From: Dolomedes plantarius
Taxonomy: Eukaryota > Arthropoda > Arachnida > Araneae > Dolomedidae
Reading direction: 5' to 3'
Length of the DNA stretch: 64,000 nt
NCBI GenBank assembly: GCA_907164885.2
Contig: OU015498.1
Coordinates: 89,076,142-89,140,141, forward strand
The notes under the pieces are model-generated. The model made no database searches, was not told the DNA's origin, and saw only the letters and a program-made list of their open reading frames with translations. Positions 23,207-34,688 of the stretch are shown here, piece after piece (position 1 is the stretch's first letter; every line of letters starts with the position of its first letter). Position numbers and translations under genes: made by a program.

Positions 23207-23632
23207 TTAAGGCTGCTGTGTACTAACCTTACTGGATCCGCTTACCTCAATGTTAACCTATGTAAAAAATTGTCTACTATTTACAGCTGCATAAATGCCG
23301 ATAATCCAATAAAAATGGTATTTTCAGAGAGCCTGGACTTTTTTGCACCTTGCAACAGAATTCATTTTATAAATTTCGACTAACAAAGGAATTTATCAGC
23401 GTTTAAAACACACTATGCCAGATTTTTTCTCCGAATATTTTAAATTTCAAAATATTATTTGTATTTTTTTAAAAGGAAAAATGCCCCAAGGTGTAAAATT
23501 TATTTCTCTATTACGGAGCACAATTTTTTAAGAAAAATCTTTAAACCATGTCGGCAATTCTTGGACACGTTTTTTCCATAGGTTGACAATGAGGGGAGCG
23601 AATGCAATAGGGTTAATACATAGCAGCCTTAT
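23207..23632. mobile_element. TTAA-flanked MITE, copy 3
   Basis: TTAA is present at the left and has decayed to TTAT at the right. It ends only 65 bp before the PK1 exon 2 acceptor, so the branch site and pyrimidine tract of that intron lie just beyond the insertion. Confidence 0.75.
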
Positions 23633-23697
23633 AAAAAATTTATGAGACTACTGTTTATTGTATTTAAAACGGTATTAACTGTATTATTTTTTTCCAG

Positions 23698-24148
23698 ATC
23701 ACAGAAATACTTTATTGGTGAGGATGACAATCAAAAGTTAGATGGTGCGAAATTCGACACTTGGTGCATTGGCCTGTTATCTTTCGAAGTGTTTACTGGT
23801 GGCATGCTGACCATCCAACTCGAAAAATCCTCCATTTCAAAGATCCTGCCTCCAATCCATCCAACATGCAGTGCTTTCGAGTCACCCGTGCTGAACATAT
23901 CATTTTTCGTCGCAGCCGTGAAGAGTAGGTGGACCTCCCACGACGACTTCGAGTTCTGGTGCAACACGTCTACTGACTTCTATGACTTGTACTTATACTT
24001 CAGCTTCGTAAGGCAGTGCTGGAACTTCACGAGAGGCCTGATAATGGGTCGAAAGCGCCATGGGGTAAAAGTGGAAAGCATCGTAAACAATGAGCCCATT
24101 CGAGATATTCTCAGGAAACGACGGAAATCCATGATTTTTATCGTATAA
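23698..24148 (+). CDS. PK1 exon 2: C-lobe of the pseudokinase
   Basis: Preceded by a tattaac branch-like site and a T-rich tract ending ccag. The acceptor phase fits the exon 1 donor exactly: AG from exon 1 plus A gives Arg280. The joined product is 429 residues. KFDTWCIGLLSFEVFTGG (298-315) matches the kinase helix F signature, with Asp300, Trp302 and Gly305 in the usual places. The preceding activation segment is short and lacks an APE motif. The rest (Cys- and Phe-rich, with potential N-glycosylation sites that are irrelevant if cytoplasmic) matches no motif known to me. The last 33 codons lie inside the first copy of a 145-bp tandem array, so the true C-terminus may be altered or truncated. 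Confidence 0.75.
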
Positions 24149-24893
24149 GACTTTGCCACAGTAATTTTGAGGATTTTGGCGCTTTTGACATGGTTGAAAG
24201 CACCACGGAGTCAAAGTGGAAAGCATCGTAAACAATGAGCCCATTCGAGATATTCTCAGGAAACGACGGAAATCCATGATTTTTATCGTATAAGACTTTG
24301 CCACAGTAATTTTGAGGATTTTGGCGCTTTTGACATGGTCGAAAGCACCATGGAGTCAAAGTGGAAAGCATCGTAAACAATGAGCCCATTCGAGATATTC
24401 TCAGGAAACGACGGATATCCATGATTTTTATCGTATAAGACTTTGCCACAGTAATTTTGAGGATTTTGGAGCTTTTGACATGGTCGAAAGCACCACGGAG
24501 TCAAAGTGGAAAGCATCGTAAACAATGAGCCCATTCGAGATATTCTCAGGAAACGACGGAAATCCATAATTTTTATCGTATAAGACTTTGCCACAGTAAT
24601 TTTAAGATTTTGGCGCTTTTGACATGGTCGAAAGCACCATGGAGCAAAAGTGGAAAGCATCGTAAACAATGAGCCCATTCGAGATATTCTCAGGAAACGA
24701 CGGAAATCCATGATTTTTATCGTATAAGACTTTGCCACAGTAATTTTGAGGATTTTGGCGCTTTTGACATGGTCGAAAGTACCATGGAGTCAAAGTGGAA
24801 AGCATCGTAAACAATGACCCCATTTGAGATATTCTCAGGAAACGACGGATATCCATGATTTTCTTCGTATAAGACTTTGCCACAGTAATTTTG
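24043..24893. repeat. 145-bp tandem array overlapping the end of PK1 exon 2
   Basis: Six copies with spacing 145, 145, 145, 144 and 145 bp (the gtggaaagcatcgtaaac segment starts at 24071, 24216, 24361, 24506, 24650 and 24795). The first copy provides the last 33 codons and stop of PK1 exon 2. The last copy breaks off after cagtaattttga. Since 145 is not a multiple of three, successive copies are read in different frames. Long minus-strand open frames across the array arise from this. Confidence 0.9.
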
Positions 24894-25327
24894 ACAGAAA
24901 TAGAGCTTATTATCAATGATGCGTAAAGTGCGACAATTGTAACATGTTTACATGTTATTTAAGGATGCATAGAAGACCTGCTGCATCCCTAAAAGTATAA
25001 TATCGTTTCTATAAGGTATGAGCTACTGACAAATATACTAGAAGTTAGATCCTGTATTTCGAAAGAAATTACTCGCTTTCTAACTTGACAACATGTGGGG
25101 TCGAACAAAATATGAATGGCAAGATGATATTCATACTTTGTTCTTTTTAGGATACCTTATGCTGAAACTTTATCATGAAAGAAAAGCATTAATTTGCAAT
25201 TAGTTATGGGAGGATTTAATAACAACTAAGTTTGAAGTTTTAAACTGAAAAAAAATTAACAAAATGAAAATCCTTTTGGCTGTTAACTCTGACATAATTT
25301 TGTAAAGTCAGTTCGAGAGTCAGTGTT
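24894..25327. other. Non-coding stretch
   Basis: AT-rich, with no features recognised. Confidence 0.45.
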
Positions 25328-25749
25328 TTAAGGCTGATGTGTACTAACCCTATTGGATTCTCTCCCTCAATGTTAACCCATGGAGAAAATTTGTCTGCTA
25401 TTTACAGCTACATAAATGCTGATAACCCAATAAAAATCGTATCTTCAGATAGCCTGAATTTTTCTGCACCTTGTAACAAAATTAATTTTTATAAATTTCG
25501 TTCACTAAAGGAATTTATGAGCGTTTAAAACACACTATGCCAGATTTCCCCCCCAAATAACTTAAATTTAAAAAAATTATTTGCTTTTAAAAAAAAAAAA
25601 TTCCCCAAGGTGTAACATTTCTTTCTCTATTACGGAGTACAATTAAAAAAAAATCTTTCAATCTAAGTCGGTAATCCTTGGAAAATTTTTCTCCATAGGT
25701 TAACACTGAGGTGAGCGAATCCAATAGGTTTAGCACACAGCAGCCTTAA
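25328..25749. mobile_element. TTAA-flanked MITE, copy 4
   Basis: TTAA at both ends, 422 bp, with the full pair of long inverted termini. Small runs of C and A in the middle differ from other copies. Confidence 0.8.
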
Positions 25750-25811
25750 GCCAAACGTTGATTCTAACCAACCATCTAGAATTTTCAGAAAGTCTGCACA
25801 GTTAGCTTGGT

Positions 25812-26040
25812 TACATCCTGCCTATGCCTTATTGTACCAGATGTAAATTGTCTTATTTTACCTTCAAGTATGCGGCACAGTCCGAATAGGTTGTTTGTTT
25901 ACACTTCTGTCCATGCCTTATCGTACCAGTTGTAAATTGTATTAATTTACCTTCAGGTATGCGACGACAGTCCGAATAGGTTTTTTGTTTACAGTTCTGC
26001 CCATGCCTTATTGTACCAGTTGTAAATTGTTTTATTTGTA
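25812..26040. repeat. 93-bp tandem repeat, about 2.5 copies
   Basis: The unit runs from tgccttattgtaccag through taaattgt and taccttcaagtatgcg to cagtccgaataggtt. It recurs at about 25824, 25915 and 26005. Copies differ by a few bases. Confidence 0.8.
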
Positions 26041-26182
26041 ATGGTAAAACACAGTAATACTTCAACAGCATATGCGAGTGTTGAGATATCGAAAAAACAT
26101 TAGCATCGAATATACTGCACATTCATGCTGAGTGAATCAATCTGAGTGAATCTCATTCAAGGCATAAATGCGTCCCTTAAAG

Positions 26183-26597
26183 CAGTGGTGCTCAAACATT
26201 TTTCGACTGCGACCCACTTCCTTTAAATAAAAAATTATTTGACCCCCAACAAAAATTTTTTGGTTGAGGTAAAATTTAAACAATTAGGAAATTGTCAACA
26301 AAAAGAGAAAAATATGTAAGCAAATTTTGACATGCTATTTTAAAAATCCAGATTTGAAAACCCCGTCTCACACATATAGGTAGAAGCAAATGAAAACAAT
26401 GTTAAGTATAGTCTTTTACTGAAGGAATTTTTATTGTAAGACTGTTTGGATCCTTATTTATCACAACACATATTTTTTAACATATGAAAAAATCATAATT
26501 AAAAATATTGAAAATATGTGATTATTGAAAATTTAAAGCCTATTTTTCAATTAAATAATTCAATATGATATAAATACCTACAGATTTCCCATCACTG
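26183..26597. mobile_element. hAT-type MITE with perfect 8-bp target duplication
   Basis: The left end is cagtggtgctcaaac, the right end is ...catcactg, and ccttaaag is repeated perfectly on both sides (26175-26182 and 26598-26605). The interior is AT-rich and non-coding. It starts with the gaccc-rich segment seen also at 34306. Confidence 0.8.
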
Positions 26598-26605
26598 CCT
26601 TAAAG

Positions 26606-26893
26606 CACAAGCATTCAAAAGATTAAGGATAGTCTTAATTGCATCATGGATATTTTATAAGCAAACTCATGGCTATCTTTGGTTAACAGAGCTGTCCTAT
26701 TGCACTCTAATTTTTAATTTGAACTAGGGGGTTCGGGCTCCATAGTTTAGAATCAATTTCAGGCTCGTACCTTCCTTTCCAAAGAAATTAGGCTTAAGGG
26801 GAAGCAAATCAAATTCGATCAGCCATTTCTCACGATCATTGTTTTTTCAATTAAACAGGAAATGACCTATTTCTATTGGAATAGTGACAATTA
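26606..26893. other. Non-coding stretch
   Basis: No recognisable features. Confidence 0.45.
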
Positions 26894-27139
26894 TATGGTA
26901 CCGGGCATAAAGGACTTGAGTCAAAAAAAGTGATTTTTAGATATTTGTTAGTACTGATAAAAAAAAATCTTTTGACTTGTATAAATGGCTTAAGTCTATC
27001 ACTTTTGTATACAAAAGTACATATCTTTGTACAAAAGACTCAAGTCGAAATTATTGTTCTGCGATTGGTATAAAAGCCAATAACTTGGTATATTTAAATC
27101 ACTGCTTTTGACTTAAACCCTTTATACCGGGCACCATAG
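26894..27139. mobile_element. Palindromic MITE with long inverted termini
   Basis: The left arm tatggtaccgggcataaagg...gtcaaaa...gtgattt and the complement of the right arm (tatggtgcccggtataaagg...gtcaaaagcagtgattt) match over about 45 bp. The middle is a further set of short inverted segments with the gacttgagtc/gactcaagtc theme. There is no coding sequence. Confidence 0.65.
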
Positions 27140-27383
27140 ATATGTCTTTGAAATCCAACAATTTTCGGGGCTTACAAGTATAAAGGATCACTTTTAGGTG
27201 GTTCAAAGGAATACATATTTATTATATTGAATATAAAATATTACAGCATTGTTTTTGAACGGTTTAAAAATATAATGTTTATAGGTGATCATTTTTAAAA
27301 GGTTTGACAACATTGGGAGAGAAAAGGGATTAAGATTTTAAAATTCTTGCTTCCGTTCACACTGAATGAAAGTGAACACATAC

Positions 27384-27750
27384 TTAAGGCTGCTGTGTAC
27401 TAACCGTATTGGATTCGCTCACTTCAGTGTTAACCTATGGAGAAAATGTGTCTACTATTTACAGCTACATAAATGCTGATAATGAAATAAAAAAGGATAT
27501 TTTTCAGATAGCCTGAAATTTTCTGCCCCTTGCAAATTTATTTTATAAATTTAATTTACATTTATTTGCATAATATTTGCATTTTTTTAAAACGAAAAAT
27601 ACCCCAAGGTGTGAAATTTCTTTTTCTAATACGGAGTACAATTGAAAAAAAAATATTTAAATCCAAGTCGGTATTCCTTGGAAAAACTTTCTCCATAGTG
27701 TTAACACTGTGGTGAGAGAATTCAAAAGTGTTGGTACACAGCAACCTTAA
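27384..27750. mobile_element. TTAA-flanked MITE, copy 5 (internally deleted)
   Basis: TTAA at both ends. At 367 bp it is about 55 bp shorter than most copies, because part of the middle is missing. Confidence 0.75.
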
Positions 27751-29073
27751 TATACGTTCCCTTTGGAGATTTATTTGATCCGACATCTTTAACAGGCTCT
27801 TCATTTTCCCTGAAAATTGTCATTTGTAAACTAAGAGATGACGTAAAAAAATAAAAAGTCCCCCGCTGTTGCAAATGAAATAAAATTATCAGGGGAGTTT
27901 GCTTACATTAACCATTGTTGAAAAGGGGTTTGGCAGAGAAAATAGACTGAAAATTCGGAATTTATTCATCAATATAGCTTTTTGAGACAGAAAGTGTAAA
28001 TATAATTAAGAATTTTACCGTTGAACTTAAATGTACGACTGTGCTCTTTAAATTCTCAAACTGCAAGAAAAGAGCTGGCCTGGGCTCTCAGGAAGTTGTC
28101 TCGGGTGGACTTGGCCCAAGAGCTTTAGGGTTGGAATAGGAGCCCGAACCCAACTCTAGCCTGATATGACCCAGCAAAGGTCCTCCAATATATTGTGTTC
28201 AAATTCTTCTAAAGCATTAGAGGACGAATACTATATAAAATTTTTCATTCTTAGATCGAACGTGGGACGTTGAATCAGTAGGATAAGGGGTATTATTCTT
28301 CGATAGAGAAAAACATCAGTTGAGATTTTCTCCCCACGCAAAGAGGACGAATTTGTTAAAAAGGGCGTTTTCAGACAACCAGAAGCATAGCTGCTATCTT
28401 TAGTTTCAAAAATTTACTTTGGTTTCAAATATTTTGGTTTCAAATATATGACAAATAAAATCTTTTCCCATTCTTGACTCAGCTGTATAAGAATATTTTC
28501 CTTTGTCCTCCTTTGGATTTTCCTACTTAACCCTAGAATGTACCTTTTTATTACGATCTGCAAAGTTTATTTGTCGGACATTTTCTTTACTGTCGATTCT
28601 GGACGGTTCAACCTCAGATCTAGGAATTTTTGACAACTCAAAATAATGATTCTGTGTGTTTAACAGACAGCTAATATCCTACTGCGCAGGGATTAATCTT
28701 TATTCTAAAGCACTCTAAATCACAGCAAATGTAGTAAAAGGGCATGTATTTATTTACTGATCATGTACTTGTTTACCCCTCCTATGGAGTATTTCTTCAA
28801 GGCACGAGATGGGACTCTCCATGGCTTCGAAGAGGCCATCCGAGTATAGATTCCTATCCGTGGGGATAGACCGCAGACGATGGCTACTCCGCGGACGCAC
28901 AAAGACAGGGCCACAGAGACAGCAGGGCAGTAGCGTGAACAGCACAGATCAGCTAGCTGGCTGATCAGGCCATTTAAGATGGCGAAGAAGGCGAATTTAG
29001 AATAGCTTATATTTAAAAAACAGTGCCTAAAAAGGATGCTCTAGAGACCAAGGAAAGGAGAACCGAAAGATGC
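27751..29073. other. Non-coding stretch
   Basis: Mostly AT-rich. The part 28750-28985 is more GC-rich and contains a 63-codon minus-strand open frame without recognisable domains. I cannot assign it. Confidence 0.4.
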
Positions 29074-29322
29074 GCGAATAGCGCCCTTTACACGCACGCT
29101 CTTTCGCGCGTGAAACCACGATCCCGCGCGATTGAGTGCACGTGTGAAGGTGTCGGAGAGGAAGGGAAAGCTGCTTTTGAGCGTACTGCAAGTTTTCCCG
29201 CTCGCAATCCCGTATGCTCCAAGTGCCCTTTACACGTACGCTCGAGAGTGCTTGGAGCGTGCGCGCAATCCCGTACGCTCCAAGCACTCGCGAAAGAATG
29301 TACGTGTAAAGGGCGCTATTAG
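29074..29322. mobile_element. GC-rich palindromic MITE
   Basis: The ends are long inverted repeats: agcgccctttacacgcacgc...tttcgcg at the left and the complement cgcgaaag...gtgtaaagggcgct at the right. A further internal copy of ccctttacacgtacgctc lies at about 29223. The CpG-rich block contrasts sharply with its AT-rich surroundings. Small Arg-rich open frames on both strands are by-products of the palindrome. Confidence 0.7.
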
Positions 29323-30842
29323 TGTGGGTGGAGCGAAAGCGTGAAGCGTAGTTGAAAACACAGCAAACAAGAAAAATTTTGCGCTATCGAAGCTTTGACT
29401 GTTTTGGAACCAACTCAGCCTAAACAAGTATGTGGTCAATTTTGGAAGCTCCTATTAAGTATTTATGCAGGGCCTGTCCCATAGGTGAGGCAGCAAGGCG
29501 ACCGCCTCAGACGCCGAATCGAAAGATGCTCAAAATTGAAACAAGGTGAAAATGCGAAATTCTCAACGAATAACAAAGGAAAATAATAGTTTAATCTGAC
29601 GTAGGACGAAAATCGTTAAAATTAAACAAATATAAGCGAATATTTTGGCTACTTTTTTTTTATAAAACCGCCAAATTTGAGATCATGAGAAATACATTTT
29701 GAATGCCTATTTCCAAACGTTGTTGTAGCTCTAAGACTTCTACTAACACTACCTGAAACTGTAGCAGCAAAACGAGCGCATTTTTTTTTTCTAAATTGAA
29801 AATTTTAGAGAATGATCTAGGAACAATAACCAAAAAGCGACTGAAAAATCTAGCAATAGATTCTATAGAGAAAAAAACGGTTGATAAAACAATTAATTAG
29901 AGAGTTTCAACAGAACCATTTGCTTCCATAAAGGCTTTGAAGAATCAGTTAGTCATCATTTTTATGAGATAACAAATTGTATTCAAATTTATCTACTTTT
30001 CCTGGTTTTTAAGTTCTGTAATTTTTAAATTTTTATATTCCTTCAAATAAATAATATTTTTTTTCAGGTAATACATATTTTATCCAAAATGATCGTTATT
30101 CTAAAAATAGTCTATCTCTAATAGCGATACGTTCATTACTAAGTCTCTCCAAAAATTTTAAAAAGACACCGTTTTTTCAAAACTTGCCTTTGGCTCTACA
30201 AAGGGTATCTGACCGACTTTGCATTTATGGTTCACTTATTACAACTTTGACCGATATCGTAGCTCTTTGCCATTGCTACAGATCACTAACATGTTCTTGC
30301 GTTATGTGTAAGGCCTTGCTGAAAATTTACAGATTCTAATTTAAAGCTCACGATTGCACAAATGTTTCCTCATTTATGTCTCGTATAGAATTCGTCTATA
30401 CATCTCTCTATATGTGAAAGATATATTTTTCTTCAGTCTGTAATTCCAATTATTGAAGAAATAATTGCTGATATAATGGACTCTAATGACAGCTGAAATA
30501 ACCGCTAGCTAGAATAACCCATGGCCTCTAACAAGGAGGGACTTTTATCTATATACTCGTTCATAGAATAGATTTCTTCTTCAATCCTATTTCAATCGAT
30601 TTTGTGCCTCCTCTCTAATAATCTATGTTTAATCCTCAGATCATCGGTTACGTTCATTATAATTTCATATTTATTAAAAATATTACGTTTTTTTAAACAT
30701 TTACTAAAAAATATCATTTTTAAACCTGTTTAATTTCTGATTTTTTGGGTTGGAATTTTTTGATTTGGTAATCTTAGACCCACATAGGCAGATACAAGAA
30801 TACCTCTTTATGGAATCCTTTACACATCCCACATTTTATATT

Positions 30843-30846
<4 letters not shown>
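29323..30846. other. Non-coding stretch
   Basis: AT-rich, with no recognisable features. Confidence 0.45.

Positions 30847-30919
<73 letters not shown>
30847..30919. repeat. (TA)n microsatellite
   Basis: An uninterrupted TA tract of about 73 bp. Confidence 0.95.
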
Positions 30920-30922
<3 letters not shown>

Positions 30923-32337
30923 CACTCTATAACTATTATATGCACTCAACATTCGTCTATTTACGTATATTTATATATTTTTCAAGAATAGAAAATATGA
31001 CCTAATATGGAGAATAATACAAATTGTTTAGTCATAAAACTGATTAGATTTTTATATTACGCCAATATATTAAAATTCCTATTTAAAATATTTTATAGAG
31101 TATAATGCTGTTTGTTAAAATAAATAAGGAACTAATTTATTTTAACACTGTTTTAAAAATTAAAAAATTTGTAATTGAATCTATATACTCACTTTTTAAT
31201 ATGTTTCTTATTTGTCATTGAATTTCTTTGCATTGCTATCCAAAATGTAAAGTGCTTAAAAATGTATTTTATAAAGGATCAAAATCTTGCATTTTTACTG
31301 AGCATTTTGAACAGTTTAGCTATGTAATAAAGCTAAATTTGGGGGAATAAAACAGGTTATCGGAGATGGAGAAAAAGTTCCCCCGATTTAGTTCTTTTAA
31401 GAGCTTACATGATTTTTTAGTAAATATGAGGACGAGGTCTAAATGCATAGTTGTATAAAAGATGCAAGGAGAAAATTTTATGGCTAACATTTTATCAGGG
31501 ATTTAGTACGCTAAATATTGGTTACAGGTTATATTCTTAAACAAGCAACAACCTCAATCATAATCCCAATTTTTGAAGAGTACAACTATACAATATCTAA
31601 ACTTTTGTAGAGATGTTTCATATATTCTGTGTATACCAATGTACCAATATACCAATGTGTATTAAATTCTTTATTATATACTCCACTGTTATATAGTGCC
31701 AATCCCTGCGTGGACGTTGTAAAGAAAATACAGTTTTTGAATAAAAGAATCCAAAGTGTGATTATAAAACCTGATACAATTAACTGACTTTTTGAACTAA
31801 AGAGGTAATTTGGGTCATCGCTACCCGAAAATATGCTTAAAGATTTTTGTGACAGACATTTTTATTTATTTAGTTTTTACACATTTGGTTATAATTTTTT
31901 TAAACTCACGGCTGACCTGTTTTAAGTTAAGCGTTCACTATGGCCAGCCAATTTTTGGCAACAAAGCACGCCATAGGCAAAATAAGTTTGAAGTTTTGAT
32001 TGGAAAATCTTTCGGCTGCACTTGTAATAATAACCTCAAAACTCTGATTAAAAAAATGTAGTACACTCTCTTAACAAATGCGCAATAAATGCACATAAAA
32101 ACCCAATGACACATCTCTGATGAAGCATTTCACAAGCGCGCAATGTGAAAACGCATTCTCGCCCTGTGTTTTAATTTTACACAATGGCAAACAAGCATCG
32201 TTCTTTTCTATCGTTTGCATGCTTATTTCATAGCCTATACTGTATGATTGTGTGAGGACACATCAATAGCTTATGGTGAATTATGGTTTGGAACTCATTT
32301 TGGGCTTGAAAGATTTAACTGAGAGTAGATGCAGTTA
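30920..32337. other. Non-coding stretch
   Basis: AT-rich. An 83-codon plus-strand open frame at 31810-32061 has no recognisable domain and no coding signature, so it is not called as a gene. Confidence 0.4.
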
Positions 32338-32429
32338 TACGAGGGTGGATCCCCAGAAAAGGTTACAAGGGTAATAAAAAATTATTTATTAACAATAGAC
32401 TGAAAATACAAAAAGGAATTAAGAGGCAT

Positions 32430-32700
32430 ACTTGCCGATCATTTTTCCACATAATCACCAAATCAATTTAGGCATTTATCTGAACGCAGGACCAACATGT
32501 TTAACCCGGCTTGGTAGTAGAAATCACGTTCCTGCTCATTGAGCTAGTTCTCGGTAGCTGCTTTCACATCACTGTCTGAAGAGAACCTCATTCCAGATAA
32601 ATGTTCCTTCAATTTCGGAAAAAGGAAATAGTCACTGGGTGCCAAATCTGGGCTATATTTGGGGTTGCTCCAGACTTAAAATTTTGCAGCAATTCTTGAG
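32430..32700 (-). pseudogene. mariner transposase C-terminal fragment
   Basis: The minus strand reads LFPKLKEHLSGMRFSSDSDV, then an LNEQERDFYYQAGLNMLV-like segment and DKCLN..FGDYVEK, with at least two stop codons. This order is that of the mariner transposase C-terminus. Upstream sequence is degraded, and the catalytic Asp residues are not recognisable. Confidence 0.75.
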
Positions 32701-32841
32701 TTTGGTGAGCAGTATGGACTCACCCCCAAGCGAGACCATTTATCTAAACGTCCTGCCATTTCAATCGCTCTGACGCGTCTGCTAACTTACTCTACCTACC
32801 CGCACAACCGCTGCAAGACAACTAGGGCCATTTGTCTACAC

Positions 32842-33491
32842 CAGGGGTTCCCAACCTTTTTCCTACATTGACCCCTTTTAAAAGAAGGATTTTCTTTATC
32901 GATCCCCCCCTCACATTTTTCTCTATAATATACAGCATACAACATAATTATAATACTAATAATTGCCCATAAAACACTTAAAGATAATAATTTGACTAAG
33001 AATATGAACAAAAAATTAGAAAAAGAGGTTCATTAGGTTTATGTTTTATTATTTTTGTACTATTTTCTTTTTTAATTTCACAAGTATAAACAAGATTTCA
33101 GAAACACAAATTGTAATTACACAAACATCGCCAAAAGAGAAAAAACGAAACTGCTTCTGATTGGTTGCATCGGGAGGCCCCATGTGCTGTTTAAGATCCA
33201 CTGGATTTCCTCCAGTTCTGCCTAGTGTTGGTACATAAATAAAAAACGACGGCGGCATCCGAGGCATATACAAAAGCGTCATGACATTCGACTTTAGATG
33301 CATGGATCACTCCGCCTTATGCAAATCTGTATTTATACATATTAAAACGGGTGTTATTATCTAATAATTACATTCCTAAAAATTAAATTAAATTTTAAAA
33401 CAGAAAAAATTAATCATAGACCCCCAATAGACCCTTTTTAAACTTCCATCGACCCCCAAGGGGTCCACCTGGACCCCGTTGGGAATATCTG
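32842..33491. mobile_element. hAT-type MITE nested in the mariner element
   Basis: Starts caggggttcccaacc and ends in the complement-like ccccgttgggaatatctg. It is flanked by gtctacac (32834-32841) and gtctaaac (33492-33499), an 8-bp duplication with one mismatch. The gacccc-rich subterminal regions on both sides are mutually inverted. It is younger than the mariner that it splits. Confidence 0.8.
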
Positions 33492-33582
33492 GTCTAAACT
33501 CTTGGGAAAAAGTATTCCCTCTACAATAATTAATTATCAAATACTGATACTTGTAACCTTTTTTTTTGGATCCACCCTCGTA

Positions 33583-34297
33583 TCATCTGAAGTTGAGGAT
33601 CAGTAGTTACTTATTCTTTTAGAGATCTATATGGGAGATTAGTCCACGGACTGTAGCCCTGAAATATGCTGCTATGGAATTTCGTTGAATCCGTGTGATC
33701 AAAATTCCTAAACTTTATCCTGAAATAATCTAAAATTTTGTTCCTAAAGCAGTTATAAAACAGGCTAAATAAACGCCTTTGCTAACGAAATCTGAACGTT
33801 TAAATGGCTGGAGCCGCTACAATGTGTTCAATTCGAGAAAGAAAACTTGTTATTTTATCTTTCATCCAATGTTTTTTCCTCTGTTTTGGTTTTCAAGAAA
33901 CAGTCCCATTGGTGAACTTTCCTGGGATAAAATATGAAAATTCTCCGGCAGTTAGTTTTTAAATTTTTTTAATAGAAAATATAACGTACCATAACGTCAT
34001 TACAAGAGGAACAATTTCAATCTTCGTAACTCAACGCATCGAGAAATTGAATGTTATCTGTGCAAAATCCATACAAACAAAGACCCATGACTCAGATCAC
34101 TCTGTGACGTTTAATGCCTATCTCCATCCGTTATTGGTTTAAATTTCGTTAAGATGATGGGTTAACCATCGGGAGAAACAAATCGTCACTTTCGATCATG
34201 AACGTTGGTAGTTTTAAGCTTACAATCTAATACTCAGAATGTTACACTGATTTACTCTTCTGGCGCTGTATTCAGTTATGTAGGCTATGCCACAATA
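33583..34297. other. Non-coding stretch
   Basis: No recognisable features. Confidence 0.45.
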
Positions 34298-34688
34298 CTG
34301 TAAGGCACTGGTGCGCAAACTATTTTCGACTGTGACCTATTTTCTTTAAATAAAAAATCACCGAACCCCAATGAAAATTTATTGGCAGTAGAAATTTAAC
34401 AAACAAACAACAACAACAACAACAAAAAATTAGGAAAATGCTAACAAAAGATTAGAAAAACGAGGTAAGTAAATTTTGAGAAAATATTTCAAAATTCAAT
34501 GAACTGTAAATTTAGGATATGTATTTACTTTGCATAATAACATAAAAAAAAGTGTCTCCCAAGTCATCACAGAAAGATTTGGCGGAAAAAAAACGAGTAT
34601 AGATGGTATATCTACACTCGTTTTCAGCCAAATCTCACGTGACTAAAACTTTATATTTAAATATATATATATATATATATATATATAC

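Larger units (their letters stand above)
15885..23697 (+). other. PK1 intron, 7.8 kb
   Basis: A GTAAGG...CAG intron of phase 2 that joins the two kinase-like exons in frame. Besides the elements listed separately, 15885-17786 is AT-rich and holds a short diverged direct repeat (16626-16720 and 17284-17375, both with ctaacccagtttcaaacc) and a (TA)n tract at 16812-16844. The parts 19521-20056 and 20291-20718 show nothing recognisable. Confidence 0.75.
32340..33580 (-). mobile_element. mariner element interrupted by a hAT MITE
   Basis: Inverted termini cgagggtggatcc (32340) and ggatccaccctcg (ending 33580) have TA on both sides (32338-32339, 33581-33582). A diverged tgtaacc/ggttaca segment follows inside each terminus. 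The left part contains the 3' end of a mariner transposase on the minus strand. A 650-bp hAT MITE is nested in it. Confidence 0.75.

Noticed and set aside
20745..24893. CRISPR-like array
   Set aside because: Units are 145 or 170 bp and directly adjacent without unique spacers, in an animal genome. This is satellite DNA.
23993..24916. Minus-strand open frames of 103-151 codons
   Set aside because: They arise from the 145-bp array and lie antisense to PK1 exon 2. Copies share frames only by periodicity.
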